The notes under the pieces: generated by a model
The model's database searches: none
What the model was told of the DNA's origin: nothing
Seen by the model: the letters and a program-made list of their open reading frames with translations, nothing else
Program-made: the position numbers and the translations under genes
DNA from: JBAXRT01 sp037131065
GTDB lineage: Bacteria; Bacteroidota; Bacteroidia; Bacteroidales; FEN-979
Assembly (NCBI GenBank): GCA_037131065.1
Contig: JBAXRT010000008.1
Coordinates: forward strand, 1 to 36,292
DNA length: 36,292 bases
Direction: 5' to 3'
Shown: piece after piece, positions 23,585 to 31,812 of the stretch
Position numbering within the stretch: position 1 is the first letter of the stretch
Layout of the letters: every line of letters starts with the position of its first letter

Positions 23585-23612
23585 TGACAAATGACGAGTG
23601 ACGAGTGACGAA
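23585..23612 (+). repeat. Heptamer tandem array (TGACRAR), 4 units, over the cdaA start
   Basis: Units TGACAAA, TGACGAG, TGACGAG, TGACGAA. The likely GTG start codon of cdaA (23605-23607) is formed at the junction of the third and fourth units. Confidence 0.85.
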
Positions 23613-24399
23613 TTACATTTTGCTTACCGGCCTTTTTACCTTCAGGATCGTCGATATCATCGACATCCTGCTGTTTGCACTTCTCCTCTATGAGATCTAT
23701 CACCTTGTAAAAGGCACGGCGGCCATCAGGATCTTTATTGGGATCATCGCGGTTTATCTCGTATGGAAAATAGTGAAAGTCCTGCAGATGCAGCTCCTCA
23801 CTGAGATCCTTGGTCAGTTCATCAGCGTCGGGGTCATAGCAGCCGTAGTGGTTTTCCAGCCGGAGATCAGGCAATTCCTGTTGATGCTGGGAGATGCAAG
23901 GATCATTAAAAGCCAGCGTCGCAGGTTCCTTTTCTGGAAGTTCAGGGTTTCCAACCCGGTCAACCTCGATGTGGACAAGATCGTGAAGGCCTGCCAGAAG
24001 ATGGCAGAGAGCAGGACCGGGGCGCTGATCGTGATTGCCCGCCAGCATGAACTGAAGCCATATGTTGAGACGGGGCAGTCTGTCAATGCGAAGGTTTCGG
24101 AGGTATTGCTGGAGACGATCTTTTTCAAGAACAGTCCCCTTCACGACGGAGCGGTGATCATCGTCGGCGACCAGATCCGGGCTGCACGGTGCATCCTTCC
24201 GATTTCGAATAAACCTGATATCCCGGCCCTTTACGGGTTGCGACACCGCGCAGCCGCGGGCATTACAGAGAAAACGGATGCCATTGCCATCATCGTTTCG
24301 GAGCAGCGCGGAAAAATTTCATACAGCGCCGGGGGAAATATCACCGCCGGCATCACGCCTTCAGAGCTCTCGACTATTCTTGAAAATCTGCTGAAATAA
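23605..24399 (+). CDS. cdaA: Diadenylate cyclase (CdaA type)
   Basis: Membrane-bound enzyme making cyclic di-AMP from two ATP. 264 residues: three N-terminal helices (IVDIIDILLFALLLYEIYHL and two more, to about 90), then the DAC domain with DGA at 181-183 (HDGAVIIVGD) and RHR at 213-215 (LRHRAAAGI), both needed for catalysis, and SEQRGKISYS. The start is GTG at 23605, sitting inside a heptamer tandem array; no ATG is available in this frame before the first helix. It follows folP and ends 8 bases from a convergent gene. C-di-AMP controls potassium and osmotic balance in other phyla; the targets here are not in the window. Confidence 0.94.
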   Translation: MTNYILLTGLFTFRIVDIIDILLFALLLYEIYHLVKGTAAIRIFIGIIAVYLVWKIVKVLQMQLLTEILGQFISVGVIAAVVVFQPEIRQFLLMLGDARIIKSQRRRFLFWKFRVSNPVNLDVDKIVKACQKMAESRTGALIVIARQHELKPYVETGQSVNAKVSEVLLETIFFKNSPLHDGAVIIVGDQIRAARCILPISNKPDIPALYGLRHRAAAGITEKTDAIAIIVSEQRGKISYSAGGNITAGITPSELSTILENLLK

Positions 24400-24407
24400 A
24401 GGAAAGG

Positions 24408-24995
24408 CTATTTCTTTCGCGGCTTTACCTTCTTTACTGCTGCCATTGAATCGGCCACGCGAAGGCTGTCGGCCTGCCGCCTGGCCTCAAACTCCCTGAC
24501 AATCTGGTCGGGGGTCTTTCCCAGATTCTTCAAGGCCATTTCTGCATCCTTTACGAAGGGATTCCCGGGATACTGCTCAATAAACAGAAGGTACGTCTCC
24601 TTCGCCTTATCCAGGTTCTTCAGGATGTTCTCATAAACAAAAGCCTTGAAGAACAAGCACAACTGTACATTCTTCCCATCGGGAAAATCTTTGATATACT
24701 TGTCGAAAAGTTCAACGGCAACCACCCCGTTTCCTGAGTTCATGGCGATGCTCGCCGACTTGAAAAGAAATCCGGGAGTGAGCGAATCGCCGGGGAAGCG
24801 TTCAATAAATACATCGTAAAGGTTCATCAGGCTATCGGCCTTTGCCTTATCGAAATTTGTTGCCTCAGGGGAAAAAAGCCGTTTCTCAAGATCGCGGATA
24901 CCGGCGACAGATTTTTCACGGGAAGGCTTGCAGGCAGTGATGGAGACCATGCCGGTAGCCAGTACTAGTAAAAACAGGGTTTTTGCAGATTTCAT
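24408..24995 (-). CDS. TPR-type lipoprotein
   Basis: 195-residue lipoprotein: signal LFLLVLATGMVSITAC with Cys at the lipobox (ITAC), then helical repeats of TPR type (SLMNLYDVFIERFPGDS; VAVELFDKYIKDFPDGK; KAKETYLLFIEQYPGNPF) resembling BamD/YbgF-like outer-membrane TPR proteins, and a basic Lys-rich end (KKVKPRKK). It follows peptide deformylase by 9 bases on the same strand, an order I associate with other Bacteroidota. Scaffold or assembly function in the envelope is likely, but the partner is unknown. Its 3' end faces cdaA only 8 bases away, with no terminator between. Confidence 0.82.
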   Translation of the reverse strand: MKSAKTLFLLVLATGMVSITACKPSREKSVAGIRDLEKRLFSPEATNFDKAKADSLMNLYDVFIERFPGDSLTPGFLFKSASIAMNSGNGVVAVELFDKYIKDFPDGKNVQLCLFFKAFVYENILKNLDKAKETYLLFIEQYPGNPFVKDAEMALKNLGKTPDQIVREFEARRQADSLRVADSMAAVKKVKPRKK

Positions 24996-25004
24996 AAGCG
25001 GTGG

Positions 25005-25577
25005 TTATTTTCTTCCTTTTCTCAAAAGAGGGAAAAGCATCCTATAATCAATATCGACATTTCCTTTGGAAATGTCATTCAGTTTGCCTTTCAGCAACAT
25101 TTTCCTGAGGCTCGAGATCCGGTCGACAAAGAGGATCCCCTGCAGGTGGTCATATTCATGCAGGAACACCCTGGCAATGACTCCTTCAAGGCGCTCATCG
25201 TGCGCTCTGAACTGTTCATCCACATACCTGATATAGATGACAGGTTTTCGCATCACATCTTCCCGGATCCCCGGAACACTCAGGCAGCCCTCGTTGAAAG
25301 AGAACTCCTCTCCCTCCTCCTTGTAGATTACAGGGTTGATAAAAACCTTTTTGAATTCCTCCAGTTCAGGATATTTTTCCTTGTATGGAGAGGCATCGAT
25401 GACCAGTAGCCGGATGGAGCGGTTCACCTGCGGGGCGGCAAGGCCAACCCCGTCGCCCTGGTACATGGTTTCCCACATGTCGTCAAGAAAGCCGGTAAGC
25501 CCCGGATAATCAGGCCCGATCTCCTGTGCAACTTTCTTCAAAACCGGGTGACCATATGCAACAATTGGTAAGATCAT
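25005..25577 (-). CDS. def: Peptide deformylase
   Basis: Removes formyl from the N-terminal Met of new proteins; Fe/Zn metalloenzyme. From the ATG at 25577 it is 190 residues starting MILPIVAYGHPVLKKVA. The frame is open 12 codons further up, but that extension would run back into the YqgF gene and lacks family similarity. All three motifs are present: GVGLAAPQV, EGCLSVPG (metal Cys about 98) and HEYDHLQG (His about 140). It starts 7 bases after the yqgF stop, so the pair is co-transcribed. Confidence 0.95.
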   Translation of the reverse strand: MILPIVAYGHPVLKKVAQEIGPDYPGLTGFLDDMWETMYQGDGVGLAAPQVNRSIRLLVIDASPYKEKYPELEEFKKVFINPVIYKEEGEEFSFNEGCLSVPGIREDVMRKPVIYIRYVDEQFRAHDERLEGVIARVFLHEYDHLQGILFVDRISSLRKMLLKGKLNDISKGNVDIDYRMLFPLLRKGRK

Positions 25578-25584
25578 TCTCTGT

Positions 25585-26037
25585 TCATTCGTTTTTATGC
25601 TTACCGGGATCAACCGGCTTAGCGAATTTTGAGGATTCCATATATGACTGCAAGATCAGGGTTGCGCTGATGGAATCAACAAGCGCTTTATCCTGTCGTT
25701 TCGATTTTTTGGAACCTGCCTCCCGTATGGCACGCGTGGCAATCAGAGAAGTGAAACGTTCGTCCATCCTCTCTATTACCATCCCCGGAAACTCTTTACA
25801 GAGTTTTTTTACAAAAGGCTCGATGAACATGGCCGACCCGGAGGGATCGTTATTCATATCCTTTGATTCACCAACGACAAAGCAATCCACCTTGTTTTTA
25901 TCTGTGAATTCATGGAGAAAAGCCAACAGATCCATAGTCCTCACCGTCCCTAACGGCGTCGCGATGATGTTATTCTCATCAGTGGTTGCCAGTCCTGTTC
26001 GTTTCTGCCCGTAATCGATGGCTACTGTTCTTCCCAT
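25585..26037 (-). CDS. yqgF: Putative Holliday junction resolvase / rRNA-processing nuclease (YqgF/RuvX)
   Basis: RNase H-fold nuclease of about 150 residues. Motifs: AIDYGQKRTGLATTD with the first catalytic Asp, VGESKDMNNDPS, and MDERFTS. In E. coli the family member trims the 5' end of pre-16S rRNA; resolvase activity is reported for relatives. The start at 26037 (MGRTVAIDYG) is chosen over an ATG at 26055 because a perfect -7 element, TAACTTTG, lies at 26053-26060 and overlaps the upper ATG. The predicted leader is only about 10 bases. It is followed by def 7 bases later. Confidence 0.92.
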   Translation of the reverse strand: MGRTVAIDYGQKRTGLATTDENNIIATPLGTVRTMDLLAFLHEFTDKNKVDCFVVGESKDMNNDPSGSAMFIEPFVKKLCKEFPGMVIERMDERFTSLIATRAIREAGSKKSKRQDKALVDSISATLILQSYMESSKFAKPVDPGKHKNE

Positions 26038-26052
26038 GTTCCAATTCCGCTG

Positions 26053-26060
26053 CAAAGTTA
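26053..26060 (-). promoter_or_regulatory. -7 element of the yqgF-def-TPR lipoprotein unit
   Basis: On the minus strand TAACTTTG followed by GCAGCGG, the usual form of Bacteroidota transcription starts. It lies 15 bases before the chosen yqgF ATG, giving a very short leader. The -33 position is AT-rich without TTG. Confidence 0.55.
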
Positions 26061-26142
26061 AGGTGAATTCAGATAGAATTAAAATTCATCTGGCGAAATT
26101 GCTACCAGCCGCCAGGCCATGCATAAAATCGTTCTGATTTGG

Positions 26143-26175
26143 TTTGCCCTTACGTTGAATTTTTACCTAATTTTG
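26143..26175 (+). promoter_or_regulatory. Promoter of the dapD run (TTTG-N21-TAATTTTG)
   Basis: TTTG at 26143-26146, a 21-base spacer and TAATTTTG at 26168-26175 match the Bacteroidota housekeeping consensus. It ends 19 bases before the dapD ATG. It would serve the tightly spaced genes dapD through DUF4249. Confidence 0.65.
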
Positions 26176-26194
26176 ATGGTTGAACCGATAAGAG

Positions 26195-27013
26195 ATGACC
26201 AACTTCCACCGTCAGCGTATTGAAAATGCGTGGCAACACCGCGAACACCTGAACGAAAAGGAGACGATCCAGTCGATAAAGGCAGTGATCGAGTTGCTGG
26301 ACCAGGGTTTGCTCCGGATTGCAGAGAAGAGTTCTTCGGGGTGGATAATCAACGAGTGGCTCAAAAAAGCCGTGATCCTTTACTTTCCCATACAGAAGAT
26401 GGAGATCACCGAGGTCGGACCCTTCCAGTTTTATGACAAGATCCCGATGAAAAGCGATTTTGCCTCAAGGGGGGTCCGTGTCGTTCCGCCTGCGGTCGCC
26501 CGTTATGGGTCCTTTATCGCTGAAGGCGTGATCCTGATGCCATCCTATATCAATATCGGCGCCTATGTGGACAAGGGCACGATGGTTGACACCTGGGCCA
26601 CGGTAGGATCATGTGCCCAGGTCGGAAAGAATGTTCATCTCAGCGGCGGTGTCGGTATCGGCGGGGTACTCGAGCCTGTACAGGCTGCCCCCGTGATTAT
26701 CGAAGACAATTGTTTTATCGGCTCCAGGTCGATCGTGGTCGAAGGGATCCGGGTGGAGCAGGAGGCTGTTCTCGGCGCCAACGTGGTTTTGACCGCCTCC
26801 ACAAAGATCATCGACGTTTCCGGCAGCCAGACCGTTGAATTGACAGGATGCATCCCACCCCGTTCCGTGGTCATACCCGGAACGACAAAAAAGATATTCC
26901 CGGCAGGAGAGTTCCAGGTTCCCTGCGCCCTCATCATCGGGAAAAGAAAAGTATCTACCGATCTTAAAACATCCCTGAACCAGGCGCTCAGGGAATTTGA
27001 GGTACCCGTCTGA
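26195..27013 (+). CDS. dapD: Tetrahydrodipicolinate N-succinyltransferase
   Basis: Succinylates tetrahydrodipicolinate on the way to diaminopimelate and lysine. 272 residues: helical N-terminal domain, then a left-handed beta-helix of hexapeptide repeats (GVILMPSYINIGAYVDKGTM; VGSCAQVGKNVHLSGGVGI; NCFIGSRSIVVEGIRV) and a C-terminal strand. MVDTWATVGSCAQ is a DapD signature. It is the first gene after a well-formed promoter; the next gene starts 3 bases after its stop. Confidence 0.96.
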   Translation: MTNFHRQRIENAWQHREHLNEKETIQSIKAVIELLDQGLLRIAEKSSSGWIINEWLKKAVILYFPIQKMEITEVGPFQFYDKIPMKSDFASRGVRVVPPAVARYGSFIAEGVILMPSYINIGAYVDKGTMVDTWATVGSCAQVGKNVHLSGGVGIGGVLEPVQAAPVIIEDNCFIGSRSIVVEGIRVEQEAVLGANVVLTASTKIIDVSGSQTVELTGCIPPRSVVIPGTTKKIFPAGEFQVPCALIIGKRKVSTDLKTSLNQALREFEVPV

Positions 27014-27016
27014 CCC

Positions 27017-28000
27017 ATGAAGAAGATCCTTGTCATCCAGACCGCATCCATCGGCGATGTGATCCTGGCAACTCCGGTTGTTGAGAAGCTGCATGCATCA
27101 TTCCCCGATGCGATGCTGGACATTCTTGTTAAAAAAGGAAATGAAAACCTCTTTACCGGCCACCCTTTCCTCCATGAAGTCCTGGTGTGGGACAAAAGTT
27201 CCCGCTCCCTGAGGAACTTCGACAAACTGTTACATAAGGTTTGGTTTACTCAATACGACCTGGTGGTCAATATCCAGCGTTTTTTTCTTACCGGCCTGAT
27301 GACTGCCTTTTCCAGGGCAGGCATGAAAATAGGGTTTGACAAAAACCCGCTCTCTTTCCTGTTCAGTAAGCGTATCCCACATATCATAAGTCAACCGATG
27401 CACGAGAGGGACAGGAATCTTTCCCTTATCTCTGAGATTACAGATAACGCACCTGTCAGTCCAAGACTCTATCCCACTGCTGAAGATTTTGAAAAGGTTG
27501 CTCCCTTTAATTCAGGAACATACTACACTTTTTCCCCTGCCTCGCTCTGGTTCACCAAACAATACCCGGCAGTGCAATGGTCATCACTGATCAGGCTGAT
27601 CCCATCTGACAGAAAGATCTATCTCCTGGGATCCAAATCGGACCGTGAACTTTGTGATGAAATTATCACCCTGTCGGGAAGTCGCTCTTGCAGGAACCTT
27701 GCAGGGGAACTCTCTTTCCTGGAATCGGCAGCCTTGATGAAAAAGGCAAAAATGAACTTCACCAACGATTCGGCCCCGATGCATCTCGCCTCCGCCGTGA
27801 ATGCACCTGTTACGGCAATTTTTTGTTCTACCATACCAGAATATGGGTTCGGACCGTTATCTGATGATTCAGCCGTACTTCAGACCGATGAACCGCTGAG
27901 ATGCAAACCCTGCGGTTTGCATGGACTGAAACAGTGCCCGGAGAAACATTTCCGGTGCGCAACGACCCTAAAGGCCGAAAAACTTTATGAACGATGCTGA
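27017..28000 (+). CDS. Glycosyltransferase family 9 (LPS heptosyltransferase-like)
   Basis: Transfers a sugar, usually ADP-heptose, to lipopolysaccharide core at the inner face of the cytoplasmic membrane. 327 residues, GT-B fold: N-terminal IQTASIGDVILATPVVEKLH, and in the C-terminal half FTNDSAPMHLASAVNAPVTA, the nucleotide-sugar site of the family. The end LRCKPCGLHGLKQCPEKHFRC is Cys-rich, as in WaaF-type proteins. Exact sugar and acceptor cannot be told. It lies 3 bases after dapD and overlaps the next gene. Confidence 0.9.
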   Translation: MKKILVIQTASIGDVILATPVVEKLHASFPDAMLDILVKKGNENLFTGHPFLHEVLVWDKSSRSLRNFDKLLHKVWFTQYDLVVNIQRFFLTGLMTAFSRAGMKIGFDKNPLSFLFSKRIPHIISQPMHERDRNLSLISEITDNAPVSPRLYPTAEDFEKVAPFNSGTYYTFSPASLWFTKQYPAVQWSSLIRLIPSDRKIYLLGSKSDRELCDEIITLSGSRSCRNLAGELSFLESAALMKKAKMNFTNDSAPMHLASAVNAPVTAIFCSTIPEYGFGPLSDDSAVLQTDEPLRCKPCGLHGLKQCPEKHFRCATTLKAEKLYERC

Positions 28001-28574
28001 TATGATGTCGGTTGAACAGGAAATAAAAAAATGTCTTGAGGTACTGAAAGCAGGAGGTACCATCCTTTACCCGACCGATACGATCTGGGGGATCGGGTGC
28101 GATGCCACCAACGAAAAAGCTGTCGACAAGGTTTACCAACTGAAGAAAAGAATGGAGACAAAGAGTCTCATCGTCCTGCTTGATGAGCCTGAGAAGCTTG
28201 CGCTTTATGTAAAAAGCATACCCGAAATTGCCAGGGACCTGATCCGTAATGTCGACACTCCGCTCACGATCATCTACCCGGAGGGACAAAACCTGGCGAA
28301 AAATGTGATCAGCGAAGACAAATCCATTGCCATCCGGATCTGCAGCAATGAATTCTGCAAGGCACTGATCAAACAATTCGGCAAACCGATCGTATCGACC
28401 TCCGCCAATGTCTCGGGAGCTCCGACACCCCTGGTGTTTAAAAACATTTCAAAGGACATTACCAGCCATGTTGACCATGTTGTTTCGCTGTTCCGTGATG
28501 AATTCATCAATGTAAATCCTTCCCGGATAATCAGGATCAATGATAGTGGTGAATTCAGGATAATCAGAAAATAA
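27987..28574 (+). CDS. L-threonylcarbamoyladenylate synthase (Sua5/YrdC family)
   Basis: Makes threonylcarbamoyl-AMP from Thr, bicarbonate and ATP for the tRNA modification t6A. 195 residues, single YrdC-type domain without the extra Sua5 C-terminal domain. Signatures: GGTILYPTDTIWGIGCDA, KRMETKSLIVLL, TIIYPEG, and PIVSTSANVSGAPTP. The first ATG overlaps the end of the glycosyltransferase gene by 14 bases; an ATG at 28002, one base after that stop, would also give a good N-terminus. Either way it is translated as part of the dapD run. Confidence 0.93.
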   Translation: MNDADMMSVEQEIKKCLEVLKAGGTILYPTDTIWGIGCDATNEKAVDKVYQLKKRMETKSLIVLLDEPEKLALYVKSIPEIARDLIRNVDTPLTIIYPEGQNLAKNVISEDKSIAIRICSNEFCKALIKQFGKPIVSTSANVSGAPTPLVFKNISKDITSHVDHVVSLFRDEFINVNPSRIIRINDSGEFRIIRK

Positions 28575-28578
28575 CTTC

Positions 28579-30930
28579 ATGCGGAATATTACTTTTATCT
28601 TATTGTTCATATTTCTTTTTTGCGGGGCGTCGGCGGAGACAGGGGATAAGACTATAAAATTCACCGTCAGCGGGAAGATCTCTGATAAATCCAGCGGAGA
28701 AGCCCTTTTCGGCGCCACTGTTTATATTAAAGAGCTTAGGACAGGCACCGCCTCCGACCTGTACGGCAACTATTCCCTGACCCTGACGGAGGGTTCCTAT
28801 TCCCTCGTGGTGTCTTACATCGGCTACTCCCCGGCAACCAAAACACTGGACCTGAAATCCAATGCCACCATTCATTTTGAATTGGATCCCCGCCAGGAGA
28901 CGCTGAACGAAGTGGAGATCACCAGTGAAAAAGATGACAAGAATGTGCTTAAGCCCGAGATGAGCACCTTTAAAATGGATATCAAGACCATCCAGAAAAT
29001 CCCCTCCCTGATGGGTGAAGTAGATATCATCAAGGCAATCCAGCTATTGCCCGGTGTGCAGTCGGTGGGTGAAGGATCAAGCGGGTTCAGCGTGAGAGGC
29101 GGCGCACCGGACCAGAACCTGATCCTCCTCGACGAGGCAACTGTTTACAATGCCTCCCACCTGATGGGTTTCTTCTCCGTATTCAACAACGACGCCATCA
29201 AGGATGTAAAACTTTACAAGGGCGATATCCCGGCTACTTACGGCGGCAGGCTGGCATCAGTGCTGGATGTGCGAATGATCGAAGGGAATTCGAAGAAATT
29301 CGAGGTAAACGGCGGCATCGGCATCATTGCAAGCCGGCTAACTGTGGAGGGACCCATTGCCAAGGATAAATGCTCCTTCATGGTCTCAGGCAGGCGGACC
29401 TATGCCGATATCTTCCTGCCCCTCTCATCGAACAAAGCCTTGCAGAACAACAGGCTCTATTTCTACGATCTGAATGCAAAGATCAATTACAGGATCAACG
29501 AAAACAACCAGGTTTTCCTTTCAGGATATTTCGGGAGGGATGTCTTCAAGAATGATTTTGCAAGCATGAAGTGGGGAAACCAGACGGGTACCCTTCGCTG
29601 GAACCATCTTTTTTCCAAGAGACTCTTTTCAAATTTCACCTTCGTCTATACCAATTACAATTACTATCTCGGCACCCCTGCCGGGGAGACCAACTCCTTT
29701 GAATGGATCTCCAGCCTGCAGGATGTCGGGGTCAAGGGCGACTTCAGCTATTATCTCAATACCAACAACACCATCCGTTTCGGGGCTGTGGTGACATATC
29801 ATATGTTCAACCCCGGACTTGCGCAGGGTGTAGGTGACCAGACGGTCCTGACTAGTGTCCAGGTACCGAAAAGCTATGCCGTTGAGTCGGCTGTTTATGG
29901 CAGCAACGAACAGCGACTCGGCGACCACTTCACGATCAAATACGGATTAAGGGTTTCCCTCTTCCAGAATGTCGGACCGGGAACCGTTTACCACTACGAT
30001 TCAAATTACAAGGCCACCGATTCGACTGTTTACAGCTCAGGAGCTCTCTACCAAACCTATGCCGGATTGGAACCAAGACTTGGTCTTCTCTGGGATTTCA
30101 ATGTAAAATCGTCGGTCAAGGCCAGCTACTCGCGGACTTACCAGTACCTGCAGCTTGCCCAGAACTCCACGGTGGGAACCCCGCTGGATGTTTGGTTCCC
30201 GGCCAGCCCGAATGTAAAACCACAGATCGCTGACCAGGTTGCACTTGGATATTTCAGAAATTTCCGGAGAAACACCATAGAAACTTCCGTCGAGGTCTAT
30301 TATAAATGGATGCAGAATGTGGTCGATTTCAAAGATTTTGCACAGCTTCTTCTCAACACCAAGCTCGAGGGTGAGATCCGCACCGGAAAGGCGTGGTCTT
30401 ACGGTATCGAATTCCTTGTCAGGCTGAATGAAAAAAAGTTCAGCGGATGGGTAAGCTACACCTATTCAAGGACCTTCAGGCAGATCAGGGAGATCAACGA
30501 CGGAAACCCCTACCCTGCTCCGTACGATAAACCCAACAACATCTCAATCGTACTGAACTACAACATCACGCCCCGCTGGTCGGTCTCGGCCAACTGGGTC
30601 TATGCTACTGGCGCCGCGGTGACATTTCCTACCGGCAGGGCTGAAGTGGGCGGCAATATCATCCCGATCTATTCCGACCGGAATGAATACCGCTACCAGG
30701 ATTATCACCGTCTTGACCTCTCGGTGGTTTTTTCGAGCAAGCAGAAGCCGGGTAGAAAGTTCAGCTGGGACCTGAACTTCTCTGTCTACAATGTCTATAA
30801 CCGGCACAATACCTGGTCGATCAATTTTGTACAGGACAACCTGAACCCCAATGTTACTTATGCCGAGAAGGTTTATCTTTTCGGGATCATACCTTCCATC
30901 ACCTTTAATTTCCACTTTAACAATGATTAG
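28579..30930 (+). CDS. TonB-dependent outer-membrane receptor with carboxypeptidase-like N-terminal domain
   Basis: Energised outer-membrane transporter, 783 residues. Signal peptide FILLFIFLFCGASAETG; residues about 28-115 a CarboxypepD_reg-like domain (GEALFGATVYIKEL, YSLVVSYIGYSP); plug about 130-240 with LPGVQSVGEGSSGFSVRGG, ILLDEATVYNASH and IPATYGGRLASVLDVRM; then a 22-strand-type barrel to the C-terminus. Too short and without a SusD partner, so not a SusC polysaccharide receptor. It is followed by, and overlaps by 8 bases, a DUF4249 lipoprotein, a partner often seen with this receptor type. The substrate is unknown. It lies 4 bases after the Sua5 gene. Confidence 0.92.
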   Translation: MRNITFILLFIFLFCGASAETGDKTIKFTVSGKISDKSSGEALFGATVYIKELRTGTASDLYGNYSLTLTEGSYSLVVSYIGYSPATKTLDLKSNATIHFELDPRQETLNEVEITSEKDDKNVLKPEMSTFKMDIKTIQKIPSLMGEVDIIKAIQLLPGVQSVGEGSSGFSVRGGAPDQNLILLDEATVYNASHLMGFFSVFNNDAIKDVKLYKGDIPATYGGRLASVLDVRMIEGNSKKFEVNGGIGIIASRLTVEGPIAKDKCSFMVSGRRTYADIFLPLSSNKALQNNRLYFYDLNAKINYRINENNQVFLSGYFGRDVFKNDFASMKWGNQTGTLRWNHLFSKRLFSNFTFVYTNYNYYLGTPAGETNSFEWISSLQDVGVKGDFSYYLNTNNTIRFGAVVTYHMFNPGLAQGVGDQTVLTSVQVPKSYAVESAVYGSNEQRLGDHFTIKYGLRVSLFQNVGPGTVYHYDSNYKATDSTVYSSGALYQTYAGLEPRLGLLWDFNVKSSVKASYSRTYQYLQLAQNSTVGTPLDVWFPASPNVKPQIADQVALGYFRNFRRNTIETSVEVYYKWMQNVVDFKDFAQLLLNTKLEGEIRTGKAWSYGIEFLVRLNEKKFSGWVSYTYSRTFRQIREINDGNPYPAPYDKPNNISIVLNYNITPRWSVSANWVYATGAAVTFPTGRAEVGGNIIPIYSDRNEYRYQDYHRLDLSVVFSSKQKPGRKFSWDLNFSVYNVYNRHNTWSINFVQDNLNPNVTYAEKVYLFGIIPSITFNFHFNND

Positions 30931-31768
30931 GAATATCATAGCGTTTCTGGTTCTTTCAGCAGCGCTTCTCGCCTGCACCGAACGCATCGACGTTCAGCTC
31001 GACAACAGTTACAGCAGGCTGGTGGTCGACGGGAACATATCCCCGGAGGCAGGACCCTACCGGATCGCCCTGACGAGCACCGCAAGCTATTTCTACAACG
31101 AGCCTGCGCCAAGGGTCGTCAATGCGGTGATGAGCCTGAACGACGGATTCATCGACTATCCGCTTACAGAGACCGTCCCAGGTGTTTCGGGGATCTACGA
31201 AACCGATTCCGGTTTTTCGGGGGTCATCGGCCGGGTCTATTCGATCAATATCAACCTGCCGCAGGATATCGGCGGATTTTCCTCATATCAGGCGACTGAC
31301 CAGCTTCACCCGGTCACGAAACTCGATTCCATACGGACTGTCTTTCACCCGGAGTGGGGGAAAGAGGGGGTCTGGACCATCCAGCTCTGGGCACAGGAAC
31401 CCGGCGATGAGAGGAATTACTATATGTTCAACGTTTACCGGAACGGCATCCTGCTCACCGACACACTGAACAAGAAGGTAATCTCCGACGATGCCCTTTA
31501 CAACGGCAGCTATATGAATGGTGTAGATGCCGTTTACCTGAACAATTCCCATAAGTGGGAGACGATCTATCCGGGTGATACCGTCGTACTCCAGATGTCG
31601 GGGATTACGCAGGAATATTTTAACTTTATCAACCAGGTGCGGCAGGCAGGATTCAATATCCCCTTCTTCAGCGGCCCACCGGCCAATGTCGAAGGCAACG
31701 TGAACAACGGAGCAGTCGGGTTCTTTTCAGCCTATTCGAATAGTTATGCATGGACCATTGTCAAATGA
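30923..31768 (+). CDS. DUF4249 family lipoprotein, partner of the TonB receptor
   Basis: Surface or periplasmic lipoprotein of about 281 residues. The start at 30923 gives a clean lipoprotein signal, MIRNIIAFLVLSAALLACTE with Cys after LLA; the frame is open 24 codons further up inside the receptor gene but that part has no signal character. The body matches the DUF4249 pattern: LVVDGNISPEAGPYRIALT near the N-terminus, beta-rich middle (GISGIYE-like turns, YSININLP), NYYMFNVYRNG, and the ending VGFFSAYSNS. Overlaps the receptor by 8 bases (translational coupling). It probably helps capture the receptor's ligand. The TGA stop is the first three bases of a heptamer array. Confidence 0.88.
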   Translation: MIRNIIAFLVLSAALLACTERIDVQLDNSYSRLVVDGNISPEAGPYRIALTSTASYFYNEPAPRVVNAVMSLNDGFIDYPLTETVPGVSGIYETDSGFSGVIGRVYSININLPQDIGGFSSYQATDQLHPVTKLDSIRTVFHPEWGKEGVWTIQLWAQEPGDERNYYMFNVYRNGILLTDTLNKKVISDDALYNGSYMNGVDAVYLNNSHKWETIYPGDTVVLQMSGITQEYFNFINQVRQAGFNIPFFSGPPANVEGNVNNGAVGFFSAYSNSYAWTIVK

Positions 31769-31793
31769 CGAATGACGAATGACGAGTGACGAA
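31766..31793 (+). repeat. Heptamer tandem array (TGACGAR), 4 units
   Basis: Units TGACGAA, TGACGAA, TGACGAG, TGACGAA. The first TGA is the stop codon of the DUF4249 gene. TGA falls in all three frames within three units, and unit joints read AATGAC, giving ATGA overlaps. Confidence 0.9.
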
Positions 31794-31812
31794 TGGATTT
31801 ACGATTTTCATA

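Noticed and set aside
23401..24246. 281-codon minus-strand frame over folP and cdaA
   Set aside because: Antisense to two well-supported genes; contains the heptamer array translated as IRHSSLVICHS.
28579..31768. SusC/SusD polysaccharide utilisation pair
   Set aside because: The receptor is about 780 residues and the partner is DUF4249, not SusD; the GH27 gene is 26 kb away and unrelated in position.
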